Assembly (NCBI RefSeq): GCF_003024195.1
Contig: NZ_KZ679059.1
Span: 62,001 to 126,000, forward strand
Length of the DNA: 64,000 nt
Source of the DNA: Streptomyces dioscori
GTDB lineage: Bacteria; Actinomycetota; Actinomycetes; Streptomycetales; Streptomycetaceae
Reading direction: 5' to 3'
Shown: positions 1-8,258 of the stretch, in pieces
Layout of the letters: every line of letters starts with the position of its first letter
How positions within the stretch are numbered: the stretch's first letter is position 1
The notes under the pieces: model-generated
What the model was told of the DNA's origin: nothing
Database searches by the model: none
Seen by the model: only the letters and a program-made list of their open reading frames with translations
Position numbers and translations under genes: made by a program

Positions 1-730
1 TGGGGAGTTCGTAACCCTTGTCGTCGAAGATGTCCTTGCGGTAGTACGGCACGATGTTGGCGACGTACGAGCTGGGCATCGGCAGACCGCGCAGCTTGCC
101 GCCGAAGATGGAACGCTGCCAGGCGTCGGTGGGGACGGCGGCGAGGTTCGGGTAGTCCTTGACCTTGTCACCGGAGAGGTACGGGCCGAGGTCGGCCATC
201 TTGCTGATGATGGCGCTGGGTATCTTGCCGCCCATGTTCCAGCCGGGGATCACCACGACGTCCGGCATGTCGCTGGAGGCGAGGACCGCGCCCAGCTTCT
301 CGTCGTACGTGTTGCCGTCCTGGTTCTGCCAGACGACGTTCGCGCCGATCTTGTCGTTCATCGCCTTGTAGTAGGGGTTGTCGCCCTTCGGTGGCGAGCC
401 CCAGAACGGCGACATGATCTTGATGGTGCTGCCCTTGCCGAGCTTCCCGGACACCGAGGTCTTCAGGTCGGCCGTGACGAGCTTGCTGGTGAAACCGAGC
501 GAGGAGCCGTTCTTCGACGCGATGTCCGGCGTCACCACGTTCTGCGCCACGAAGGTGGGAAGGATCTTCTTCGCATCCTTGCCCGAGGTCGTGCCCTCCT
601 TCTTGTCGCTGTCGGAGCCACCGCAGGCGGCCAGCAGCGGCATCCCGCCGGCCACCGCGACGGTGGCGACCGCCGTGGAGGCGAGGAAGCTTCTCCGGCC
701 GGGGCCGGAGGCGGAGGTGTTCGGCGTCAT
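1..730 (-). CDS. Extracellular sugar-binding lipoprotein of an ABC transporter (partial, C-terminus outside window)
   Basis: The visible 243 residues begin with a twin-arginine-like signal (GRRSFLAS), a hydrophobic stretch and a lipobox ending in LLAAC, so the mature protein should be a membrane-anchored lipoprotein. The following region (KIMSPFWGSPPKGDNPYY, DMPDVVVIPGW, FGGKLRGLPMP) looks like the N-lobe of large family 1 solute-binding proteins that capture oligosaccharides. The ATG is preceded by AAGGG about 9 nt upstream. It diverges from a GH3 glycosidase, and two identical LacI-type operators lie between the two genes, which suggests uptake and hydrolysis of the same sugar. The substrate cannot be told from this part. 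The gene runs off the left edge. Confidence 0.85.
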   Translation of the reverse strand, partial: MTPNTSASGPGRRSFLASTAVATVAVAGGMPLLAACGGSDSDKKEGTTSGKDAKKILPTFVAQNVVTPDIASKNGSSLGFTSKLVTADLKTSVSGKLGKGSTIKIMSPFWGSPPKGDNPYYKAMNDKIGANVVWQNQDGNTYDEKLGAVLASSDMPDVVVIPGWNMGGKIPSAIISKMADLGPYLSGDKVKDYPNLAAVPTDAWQRSIFGGKLRGLPMPSSYVANIVPYYRKDIFDDKGYELP

Positions 731-861
731 TGCGTCAACCCTTCGTGGCGCACAGCAGGACACCTGGCCAAGTGGCCGTCGGCTGCGGTGTCTTGAGCGG
801 AACCGGCTGAGCGGAGGAGGACCTCGGAGGTCTGCGCACCCAGTGGCAGCACCTTCGATAG

Positions 862-875
862 TCGAAGCGCTTCGA
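862..875. promoter_or_regulatory. LacI-family operator, copy 1
   Basis: TCGAAGCGCTTCGA is a perfect palindrome with the central CG and GCGC core typical of LacI/GalR-family operators in Streptomyces. It lies 132 bp upstream of the binding-protein start. An identical copy lies 204 bp away near the GH3 start. Confidence 0.6.
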
Positions 876-1065
876 TGTTGCTGCGAGGTTAAGTGAACAC
901 CTGGGGGTGCACAAGAGCCGATTCAAACATTCCTCGGAGGTGTGACGAGGGGGAGAGAGGTCTGTACCTGTCGCTTTCGCCCCATGGGGCGGCGGCGGAC
1001 GGCAAGGGGGATTCGGAGTTGTTGCGTCAGGGTGTCTTGACACCCGACCACTCGTCGAATCAGCA

Positions 1066-1079
1066 TCGAAGCGCTTCGA
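1066..1079. promoter_or_regulatory. LacI-family operator, copy 2
   Basis: This second perfect TCGAAGCGCTTCGA palindrome ends 46 bp before the GH3 start codon, where a bound repressor would block transcription or promoter escape. The regulator gene itself is not in the window. Confidence 0.6.
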
Positions 1080-1125
1080 AAGCTCGCCACCGGCCCCTCC
1101 CCGTCCTCCACAAAGGGATCCTCGC

Positions 1126-4065
1126 GTGACTGCACAAACGCCGCCTTTCCGCGACTCGCAGCTGCCGTTCGCGAAGCGCATCGACGATCTTCTGTCGCGG
1201 CTCACCCTCGACGAACGGGTGGCGATGCTGCACCAGTTCGGGCCCGCGGTTCAGCGCCTGGGCATCGCCGCGTTCCGCACCGGCCAGGAGGCCCTGCACG
1301 GGGTCGCCTGGATGGGCCCCGCGACCGTGTTCCCGCAGGCGGTCGGCCTGGGCGCGACCTGGAACGAGGAACTGGTGCGCCGGATCGGCGAGGCGGTCTC
1401 CACCGAGGTCCGCGCGATGCGTTCGCGGGACGACCGCGTCGGCCTCAACATCTGGGCACCCACGGTGAATCTGCTGCGCCACCCCCTGTGGGGCCGCAAC
1501 GAGGAGGGGTACTCGGAGGATCCGAAACTGACCTCGGCGATCGCCACCGCGTACACGCGCGGTCTGCGCGGCGACCATCCCGCCTACTGGCGCACGGCCC
1601 CGGTCCTCAAGCACTGGCTCGCGCACAACAACGAGACTGACCGGGCCACCGCGTCGAGTTCGGTACGCCCCCGTGTACTGCACGAGTACGATCTGCGGGC
1701 CTTCCGCGAGACCGTCGAGGCGGGCGCGGTGGCCGGGGTGATGCCCGCGTACAACCTGGTCAACGGCCGCCCCAACCATGTGTCGCCGTACCTGGCGGAG
1801 CAGTTGCGCGCCTGGACCGACCAGGACCTGCTGGTCTGCTCGGACGCGGGCGCGCCCTCGAACCTGGTCGACTCCGAGCACTACTTCGACACGCACGAGG
1901 AGGCGACCGCCGCGGCGCTGCTCGCCGGCGTCGACAGCTTCACGGACCACGGCACGGACAACGCGCAGATCGTGGCGCGGGTCCAGGAGGCCCTGCGACA
2001 GGGCCTGTTGGCCGAGACCGACATCGACGCTGCGGTCCGCCGCCAGCTGTCGGTCCGCTTCCGGCTGGGCGAGTTCGACCCGCTGCTGGACCCGTACGCG
2101 GACACCAAGGACTTCGACACCCCCGCGCACCGGGCCCTCGCCCGGGAGGCGGCGGAACAGGCGATCGTCCTGCTCAAGAACGACGGCGGTTTGCTTCCCC
2201 TCATCCAGGAGGGCATTCCGGGCGGGGAGGGCACCACGACCGGGGAAGGCACCCCGACCGGGGAGGGCATCCCGGGCGGGGTGGGCCCGCGCATCGCGGT
2301 GGTCGGGCTCCTTGCCGACGAGTGCAAGCTCGACTGGTACAGCGGCACCCTCATCCACCGGTCCACACCCCTGGAGGGCCTGTACGACCGCTTCGGCGCC
2401 GACCGTGTGGACTTCGCCGAGGGCGTGGACCGCGTACGCCTGAAGACCTCCGACGGCAGTTATCTGAGCGTGCCGCGGGCGGACGACGCGGGTGAGGAGG
2501 TCCGCGGGGCAGGGGGCGCGCTGGACCCGGCCCTTCTCGCGGGCCGCACCGATCTGCCGCCGCTCACCAGCGACGACGTGGGCACCGAGCTGGCGCTGAT
2601 CGACTGGGGCGGGGGCGTCCTGACGTTCCGCGCCCCCGACGGCCGGTATCTCTCGGTCGCCGAGGACGGTTTCGTCCGCGCCTCGGCGGACCAGCCGGGC
2701 GGCTGGGTCGTGCAGGAGACGTTCCGGCTGGAACCCCGGGGCTCCCAGGAGGGCGGGCACGGGAACGGGCACCTCCTCCAGCACGTCGGCACGGGTCGCT
2801 ACGTCTCTGTGACCGCCGACGGCGTAAAGGTTGCCGACGAGAATCCGGCGGTCCTGGAACTGGAGCTCACCGCGCGCGGCGAGGACGCGGTGGCGCACGC
2901 GGCGGCCTCCGCCGACGTCGTCCTCGTGGTCGCGGGCAACGACCCGCACATCAACGGGCGTGAGACGGAGGACCGCACCACCCTCGCCCTCCCGGCCCAC
3001 CAGCAACGGCTGCTCGACGCGGCACGGGCCGCGAACCCGCGTACAGCGCTGATCCTCACGTCCTCGTACCCCTACGCGATCGACACCACGAGCCTCCCCG
3101 CCGTCCTCTGGACGGCCCACGGCGGCCAGGCGGCCGGCACCGCGCTGGCCAGCGTGCTGGCGGGGGACGTCTCCCCGGCGGGCCGGCTGCCCCAGACCTG
3201 GTACGCCTCGGACGCCGAGCTGCCCGGCCTCCTCGACTACGACGTGATCGGCGGCCGCCAGACGTATCTGTACTTCGAGGGCACCCCGCTCTTCCCGTTC
3301 GGCCACGGCCTGTCGTACGCGTCCTTCGCGTACGCGGACCTGGCGGCGCGGGTCGACGAGGAGTCCGCGCGGGTCACCTTCACCGTCACCAACACCGGTG
3401 ACACGGCGGCCGACGAGGTGGCCCAGCTCTACGGCCGTCCCGTGTCACCCTCCGTGCCACGCCCCCGCCGTGAACTGCTGGCGCACCGCCGCGTCCACCT
3501 TCCCGCGGGCACCACCACGGAACTGGCCTTCGAACTCCCGCTCTCCGCGCTGGAGTTCTGGGACGTCGCACACGGCACCCGGCGGCTGGAACCCGGCGGA
3601 TACGAACTCCTCGCGGGCGCGTCCGCCGAGGACATCCGCCTGAGCGCCACGATCGACCCGGCCGGTACGCCTCCCGCCCCCCGCCCGGTCCTCGAACGCG
3701 GCCTGCGCTCGGCCGACTTCGACGAGCAGCGAGGCGCGGAGATCGTCGACCGTACGAAACTGTCGGGCGACGCGGTGACCCCGGCCGGCCCGGACCCGGC
3801 CGGCCCCGACTCGGCCGAACTGGTCTACCGGGCCTGCGACTTCGGGCCGGCCGCCCGGTCCGTCACGGTCGAGGTGGCTGGCGAGGGAACCCTCGAACTG
3901 GCCCTGGACGACGGCCCGGCGATCGCCCACCTGGACATCGCGCCCACGACGGGCCCGTACGCCTACACGTCCGTCACCAGCCCGTTCGCCGCATCCGGAG
4001 TCCACGACCTGCGCATCGAGCTGCGCGGCCCACTGCGGCTCGCGCACGTCGGCTTCTCCGGCTGA
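1126..4065 (+). CDS. Family 3 glycoside hydrolase with fascin-like insert and CBM6-like C-terminal domain
   Basis: This 979-residue enzyme should hydrolyse beta-glucosidic or beta-xylosidic ends of oligosaccharides. The GH3 barrel holds the likely nucleophile Asp240 in LLVCSDAGAPS. The second domain starts around residue 345 (VLLKNDGGLLPL) and carries the acid/base segment NGRETEDR near residue 610. Between them, about residues 435-590, is an insert with fascin/beta-trefoil-like repeats (TSDGSYLSV, APDGRYLSV, GTGRYVSVTADG). A fibronectin-like domain follows (about 745-830) and the last 110 residues resemble a CBM6-type module. A Gly-Glu-rich linker of near-repeats lies at 2212-2283. There is no signal peptide, so it probably works in the cytoplasm on imported sugar. 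GTG start with AAAGGGA upstream. Substrate is not assignable. Confidence 0.9.
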   Translation: MTAQTPPFRDSQLPFAKRIDDLLSRLTLDERVAMLHQFGPAVQRLGIAAFRTGQEALHGVAWMGPATVFPQAVGLGATWNEELVRRIGEAVSTEVRAMRSRDDRVGLNIWAPTVNLLRHPLWGRNEEGYSEDPKLTSAIATAYTRGLRGDHPAYWRTAPVLKHWLAHNNETDRATASSSVRPRVLHEYDLRAFRETVEAGAVAGVMPAYNLVNGRPNHVSPYLAEQLRAWTDQDLLVCSDAGAPSNLVDSEHYFDTHEEATAAALLAGVDSFTDHGTDNAQIVARVQEALRQGLLAETDIDAAVRRQLSVRFRLGEFDPLLDPYADTKDFDTPAHRALAREAAEQAIVLLKNDGGLLPLIQEGIPGGEGTTTGEGTPTGEGIPGGVGPRIAVVGLLADECKLDWYSGTLIHRSTPLEGLYDRFGADRVDFAEGVDRVRLKTSDGSYLSVPRADDAGEEVRGAGGALDPALLAGRTDLPPLTSDDVGTELALIDWGGGVLTFRAPDGRYLSVAEDGFVRASADQPGGWVVQETFRLEPRGSQEGGHGNGHLLQHVGTGRYVSVTADGVKVADENPAVLELELTARGEDAVAHAAASADVVLVVAGNDPHINGRETEDRTTLALPAHQQRLLDAARAANPRTALILTSSYPYAIDTTSLPAVLWTAHGGQAAGTALASVLAGDVSPAGRLPQTWYASDAELPGLLDYDVIGGRQTYLYFEGTPLFPFGHGLSYASFAYADLAARVDEESARVTFTVTNTGDTAADEVAQLYGRPVSPSVPRPRRELLAHRRVHLPAGTTTELAFELPLSALEFWDVAHGTRRLEPGGYELLAGASAEDIRLSATIDPAGTPPAPRPVLERGLRSADFDEQRGAEIVDRTKLSGDAVTPAGPDPAGPDSAELVYRACDFGPAARSVTVEVAGEGTLELALDDGPAIAHLDIAPTTGPYAYTSVTSPFAASGVHDLRIELRGPLRLAHVGFSG

Positions 4066-4094
4066 GGGCCCGGAGATCACCGACGGCACGAGAG

Positions 4095-4130
4095 AGGGCC
4101 CGGCACCGGCAGGCAGCGGTGCCGGGCCCT
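4095..4130. terminator. Hairpin terminator between GH3 gene and rpmF paralog
   Basis: A perfect 14-bp stem (AGGGCCCGGCACCG with its complement) and an 8-nt loop are followed by TTT. It lies 30 bp after the GH3 stop and between convergent genes, so it may serve both strands. Confidence 0.75.
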
Positions 4131-4178
4131 TTCGCCCGAAGGGCGAGTCAGCCCGAGGGGCTCACCCTTCGGACCGGC

Positions 4179-4349
4179 TCACCCTTCGGGCTGGATGAGT
4201 CCGCGCTCGTAGGCACGGATCAGGCGGCGGGGCACGGCGTACTCACGCCCGTCGAGGTGGAAGGGGACGAGGTCGGGCGTCGCCGCCTTCCACTGGGACC
4301 TGCGGTGCCGGGTATTGGAACGGGACATCTTGCGCTTCGGGACGGCCAT
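4179..4349 (-). CDS. rpmF: Ribosomal protein L32, cysteine-free (zinc-independent) paralog
   Basis: The 56-residue product starts MAVPKRKMSRSNTRHRRSQW, the signature of bacterial L32 in the large ribosomal subunit. Zinc-binding L32 forms carry two CxxC pairs in the C-terminal half. This one has no cysteine at all, so it belongs to the zinc-independent type that replaces the zinc form when zinc is scarce. A Zur-like box sits 15 bp upstream of the ATG, which fits that role. The gene is too short for most gene callers and stands alone, convergent with the GH3 gene. Confidence 0.9.
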   Translation of the reverse strand: MAVPKRKMSRSNTRHRRSQWKAATPDLVPFHLDGREYAVPRRLIRAYERGLIQPEG

Positions 4350-4364
4350 GCCCGCCACATTACA

Positions 4365-4379
4365 TGAAAATGATTGTCA
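4365..4379. promoter_or_regulatory. Zur box upstream of the L32 paralog
   Basis: TGAAAATGATTGTCA matches the Streptomyces Zur consensus (TGAAAATNATTTTCA-like) at nearly every position. It lies just upstream of the cysteine-free L32 gene and is one of the few AT-rich spots here. Zinc-loaded Zur would be expected to repress the gene. Confidence 0.75.
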
Positions 4380-4406
4380 CTAGCCATAGGGTCCCGAGGC
4401 CTGGCT

Positions 4407-5852
4407 TCAAAGGGCGAGCCCCGTGAGGACGAGGACGCGCTCGTAGGTGTAGTCGTCCATGGCGAACCGCACACCCTCGCGCCCGACACCGGACTCCTTG
4501 ACCCCGCCGTACGGCATCTGGTCGGCGCGGTAGGAGGGCACGTCGCCGATCACCACACCGCCCACCTCCAGCGCCCGGTGGGCCCGGAAGGCGGCCTGCA
4601 GGTCGTGGGTGAACACCCCTGCCTGGAGCCCGTACTTGGACGAGTTGACCGCAGCGAAGGCGGCGGCCTCCCCGTCCACCCTCTGCACGGTCAGGACGGG
4701 CCCGAAGACCTCCTCGCAGGAGATCGTCACGTCGGCCGGTACGCCCGCCAGCACGGTCGGCGCGTACGAGGCGCCGTCGCGCTTGCCGCCGGCGAGCAGT
4801 TCGGCACCGGCCGCGACAGCCTCGTCGACCCACGACTCGACCCGCTTGGCGGCATCCTCGCTGACCAGCGGGCCGACATCGGTCGTGTCGTCGGACGGGT
4901 CACCGGTCACCTGGGCCTCGACCGCGGCGACGATCCGGGGCAGCAGCCGGTCGTACACCGACGCGTCCGCGATGACGCGCTGCACCGAGATGCAGGACTG
5001 GCCGCCCTGGTAGTTGCTGAAGGTCGCGATGCGGGTGGCGGCCAGGTCGAGGTCCTGGTCGCTCGCCCAGTCGGCGAGCACGACGGCCGCGCCGTTGCCA
5101 CCCAGCTCCAGGGTGAGGTGCTTGCGCGGTACGGAGTCCATGATCGCGTAACCGACCTTGTCGGACCCGGTGAAGGAGATGACGGGCAGCCGGTCGTCCT
5201 GCACCAGCGCGGGCATCTTGTCGTTGGCGACCGGCAGCACGGACCAGGAGCCGGCCGGGAGGTCCGTCTCGGCCAGCAGCTCGCCGATGACCAGACCGCT
5301 GAGCGGAGTCGCGGGGGCCGGCTTCAGGATGATGGGCGCGCCCGCAGCGATGGCCGGGGCGATCTTGTGGGCGCACAGGTTGAGCGGGAAGTTGAAGGGG
5401 GCGATGCCGAGCACGACGCCCTTCGGGAAGCGCCGGGTGAGCGCGAGCCGGCCCTGGCCGCCCGCGTCGGTGTCCAGCCGCTGGGCCTCGCCGCCGTTGA
5501 ACCGGCGGGCCTCCTCGGCGGCGAACCGGAACACGGACACGGCCCGGCCGACCTCGCCGCGGGCCCACTTGAGCGGCTTGCCGTTCTCGGCGGAGATGAG
5601 CCGGGCGATCTCCTCGGTCCGCTCCACCAGCCGCTTGCTCACGTGGTCCAGGGCGGCGGCCCGTACGTGGGCGGGGGTGGCGGCGAACTCGTCGCGCACG
5701 GCGTGGGCGGCGGCGACGGCCTCCTCGACCTGCGCGTCGCTGGGCACACCGACCCTGCCGACGAGGCGCCCGTCCCAGGGCGAGGTGACGTCGAAGGTGG
5801 CCTCACCGGTGGCCTGACGCCCGGCAAGCCAGAAGGCATGGGTGGAAGTCAT
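4407..5852 (-). CDS. NAD(P)-dependent aldehyde dehydrogenase
   Basis: A 481-residue protein of the aldehyde dehydrogenase superfamily, which oxidises an aldehyde to an acid through a covalent cysteine intermediate. The catalytic cysteine is Cys287 in GGQSCISVQR. The glutamate motif LELGGNGAAVV, the cofactor-site segment PFNFPLN and the end motif (MPYGGVKESG) are present. GNGAAVV instead of the usual GGKAPVV, together with NFPLN, suggests the lactaldehyde / non-phosphorylating glyceraldehyde branch rather than the betaine/aminobutyraldehyde branch. It lies near gabT, so a semialdehyde substrate is possible but unproven. Stand-alone on the minus strand. Confidence 0.9.
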   Translation of the reverse strand: MTSTHAFWLAGRQATGEATFDVTSPWDGRLVGRVGVPSDAQVEEAVAAAHAVRDEFAATPAHVRAAALDHVSKRLVERTEEIARLISAENGKPLKWARGEVGRAVSVFRFAAEEARRFNGGEAQRLDTDAGGQGRLALTRRFPKGVVLGIAPFNFPLNLCAHKIAPAIAAGAPIILKPAPATPLSGLVIGELLAETDLPAGSWSVLPVANDKMPALVQDDRLPVISFTGSDKVGYAIMDSVPRKHLTLELGGNGAAVVLADWASDQDLDLAATRIATFSNYQGGQSCISVQRVIADASVYDRLLPRIVAAVEAQVTGDPSDDTTDVGPLVSEDAAKRVESWVDEAVAAGAELLAGGKRDGASYAPTVLAGVPADVTISCEEVFGPVLTVQRVDGEAAAFAAVNSSKYGLQAGVFTHDLQAAFRAHRALEVGGVVIGDVPSYRADQMPYGGVKESGVGREGVRFAMDDYTYERVLVLTGLAL

Positions 5853-6269
5853 GAGGTCCCCGCCCCTTCCAAAAGTAGGTCAACTGCAAGACGCCTCCAC
5901 GGTAGGCCCGCCGCGGCCGGGACCCACTTGTCCACGAAGGAGCACTGTGCATGCACATGGCTCCACTTCGTCATGCGGGGGGGGCCACCCACCTTGGGGC
6001 GCGGGGAACTGCGCGCCCAGCCCCCACAGTCCCGCAGGCAAAAGATTGCGCCGTTCCCCGCGCCCCTGGGTGGGCGGGGGCTCGGGAAGTTCACCGGCCG
6101 GAGGCCCGTGGGGGCTGGGCGCGCCGTTCCCCGCGCCCCTGGGTGGGTGGGGGTTCGGGGAGTTTGTCGGCCGCGGGCCTGTGGAGTCTTTTGGGGGCGC
6201 GGGGAACTGCGCAAAAAGCCCCCGCCCCCACCCACCCGCACCGACCGACCAAGCCCGGCCGAGGCCGGC
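5853..6269. repeat. Intergenic region with four copies of a 19-bp dispersed repeat
   Basis: Copies of GGGGCGCGGGGAACTGCGC or its complement (T/G variant in the tail) lie at 5996-6014, 6048-6066, 6121-6139 and 6195-6213, in both orientations. Adjacent opposite copies can fold into long hairpins. No gene is seen in these 417 bases, which separate the aldehyde dehydrogenase start from the regulator stop. Confidence 0.7.
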
Positions 6270-7997
6270 CTACTCCCCCGCTGAAGCAGTCGCAGACACC
6301 GTCGCAGACGCCGTCGCCTTCAACGCCAACCACAGCTCCATCCGCACATCCGGATCGTCCAAGGACCGCCCAAGGATCTCCTCGACCCGCCGCATCCGGT
6401 AGCGCAACGTATGCCGATGCACCCCCAGATCCGCCGCGGCCGCATCCCACTGCCCGTGCCGCGACAACCACGCCCGCAGCGAGGCGACCAGATCCCCCCG
6501 CCCGGTCGCGTCGTGCTCGTGCAGCGCCCGCAGCAACCCGTCCGCGAACGCCCGCACCGCGTCGTCCGCGAGCAACGGCACCACGGATCCCGTAGCCACC
6601 TCTTCGTGCTCGACCAGCACCCGCCCCCGCCGCCGCGCGACGGACAGCGCCTGCTCGGCCTGCTTGTAGGCGGCCCCGGCGGCGACCGGCCCGGCGGGCG
6701 CGGACACCCCCACGACCAGCTCGTCCTCGTCGGTCCCCTGCTCGGAACCGCTCCGCGCGATACCGACGGTGTGCGCGTACCGCGTACAGGCGGTGACCAC
6801 CGCGCCCCCGTCCGCGGCGAGCACCACGAGCCGCCGCTCCCCGTCGGGCACGACCAGCACGGCCTCCCCGGACCGGGCCGCCGCGGCCTCCGCGACCTCG
6901 ACGAACCCGCCCACCAGATCGCCCCCGGCCTCGGCGAGCACGACCGAGGCCGCCTCGACACCGGCCGCGTCGACCTCGTCGGAGTCGGCGTCGGCACCGC
7001 CCCTGGCGCGCGCCCGCCCTGCGGACGCCGACGCGGCCTCGGCGAGCATCATCCGGTAGGGCGCGTCGAGCAGCCCGCCGTACAGGTCCCCGGCCACCCC
7101 GCGGGCGTGGTCGGACTGCCCGGCCAGCAGCATGCGCAGCACGGCGGCGCCGATCCGCTGCTCGGCGGCGTACAGCGAGCGGGACCGTTCCGTGACGAGG
7201 GTCAGCAGGGCGATCGCGGAGTGCACGGCATACCGCTCGGCCGTGCCCAGCGCGGACGCGGTCCCGACGGCGAGCGCGCCACGGGAGCGGCGCCCGGTCC
7301 CCAGCGAGTGCAGCTCGATCCGGTCCTCGCCGTCCGTGTCGTCCGTGCCGTCCGCGGGTTCCCCGCCGACGACTGAGCTGGCCGGCGCGGGGCGGTCGCG
7401 CAGCCGTTCCACGTCCTCGGTGATCCGGGCGGCCCTGCGGCCGGCCCACTCCGGTGCGGTGGCGACGACGGCACCGGAGGCGTCGTACAGCGCGGCCCAG
7501 CCGTCGACCTGCGAGGCGAGCGCGGACAGCAGCCCTTCGGGCCCGTCGCTCAGCGCCTGTCTGGTGAGTTCGCGCTGGGCGGCGAACCCCGCGGTCACCG
7601 CCCGGTACTGGTCGGCGGCGATGGCCGCGGAGACGGCCTTGCTGATGGCGAGGAAGGGGGTGCGCCGGGGGACCTCCAGGAGCGGCAGGCCCTCTTCGGC
7701 CGCCGCCTCCGCCAGTGCCTCGGGGATCTTCTCGTAGTGGACGCCGACGGCGAAGCCGAGCCCGGCCACCCCGGCCCCGACCAGCCGCTTCACATACCGG
7801 CGCATGGCGTCGGCGTCCTCGGCGTCCAGCTTGAGCGCCGTGATGAGGAGGAGTTCCCCGCCCTCCATGTAGGGCACGGGGTCGGTGAGCTCGCTGGCGT
7901 GCACCCAGCGCACGGGGGTGTCCAGCCGTTCCCTGCCCGCGCGCACGGTGAGCTTGAGCGCCGAGTGGTGGACGAGCGAGGCGAGCGTGGGTGGCAT
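6270..7997 (-). CDS. PucR/CdaR-type transcriptional regulator
   Basis: The 575-residue protein has an N-terminal PucR domain (about residues 1-125; TPVRWVHASELTDP, GELLLITA), a middle region with a GGDEF-like CdaR segment, and a C-terminal helix-turn-helix of the PucR type (about 505-565; LSRHGQWDAAAADLGVHRHTL, RYRMRRVEEILG). This architecture senses small metabolites, often purines, amino acids or GABA. It stands near gabT and an aldehyde dehydrogenase, so control of GABA or semialdehyde metabolism is a reasonable guess. Three 20-bp direct repeats just upstream of its ATG may be its own binding sites. Confidence 0.9.
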   Translation of the reverse strand: MPPTLASLVHHSALKLTVRAGRERLDTPVRWVHASELTDPVPYMEGGELLLITALKLDAEDADAMRRYVKRLVGAGVAGLGFAVGVHYEKIPEALAEAAAEEGLPLLEVPRRTPFLAISKAVSAAIAADQYRAVTAGFAAQRELTRQALSDGPEGLLSALASQVDGWAALYDASGAVVATAPEWAGRRAARITEDVERLRDRPAPASSVVGGEPADGTDDTDGEDRIELHSLGTGRRSRGALAVGTASALGTAERYAVHSAIALLTLVTERSRSLYAAEQRIGAAVLRMLLAGQSDHARGVAGDLYGGLLDAPYRMMLAEAASASAGRARARGGADADSDEVDAAGVEAASVVLAEAGGDLVGGFVEVAEAAAARSGEAVLVVPDGERRLVVLAADGGAVVTACTRYAHTVGIARSGSEQGTDEDELVVGVSAPAGPVAAGAAYKQAEQALSVARRRGRVLVEHEEVATGSVVPLLADDAVRAFADGLLRALHEHDATGRGDLVASLRAWLSRHGQWDAAAADLGVHRHTLRYRMRRVEEILGRSLDDPDVRMELWLALKATASATVSATASAGE

Positions 7998-8020
7998 GGG
8001 ACCTTCAGGTCTTCACGGGT

Positions 8021-8080
8021 TCTTCTGCGGTCACGGAGATTCTTCGACGATCACTGAGCTTCTTCGACGATCACTGACGA
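8021..8080. repeat. Three 20-bp tandem repeats upstream of the PucR-type gene
   Basis: Units start at 8021, 8041 and 8061, exactly 20 bp apart. The last two share TCTTCGACGATCACTGA; the first is degenerate. They lie 24-83 bp upstream of the regulator start, where autoregulatory binding on one helix face (about two turns per unit) is plausible. Confidence 0.6.
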
Positions 8081-8258
8081 AGTGGTGACGAGGTGATCTT
8101 TTGGCCGCCGTGTATGAACGGCCTCTGCCGATTCTGCCTCACCGTACGGTCGACCCGTGACCATATGTCCAGACGTCCTGCCGGATGCGTCCGCGCACAC
8201 CCCTCAGGAGCCCCACACTCCCCTTGCGTACCGCCGCTCGGGCTCGCGAGTTCCGCGC

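Larger units (their letters stand above)
731..1125. other. Divergent intergenic region, sugar locus
   Basis: These 395 bases separate the solute-binding protein and the GH3 glycosidase, which read away from each other. They contain two perfect 14-bp palindromes described separately. I see no convincing small gene. Confidence 0.6.

Noticed and set aside
1060..3306. Long open frame antisense to the GH3 gene
   Set aside because: It mirrors a clear enzyme; high GC leaves antisense frames open. Its composition is Arg/Gly/Val-rich without domains.
4374..6284. Long plus-strand frame over the aldehyde dehydrogenase gene
   Set aside because: The dehydrogenase on the other strand has all catalytic motifs; the plus frame has none.
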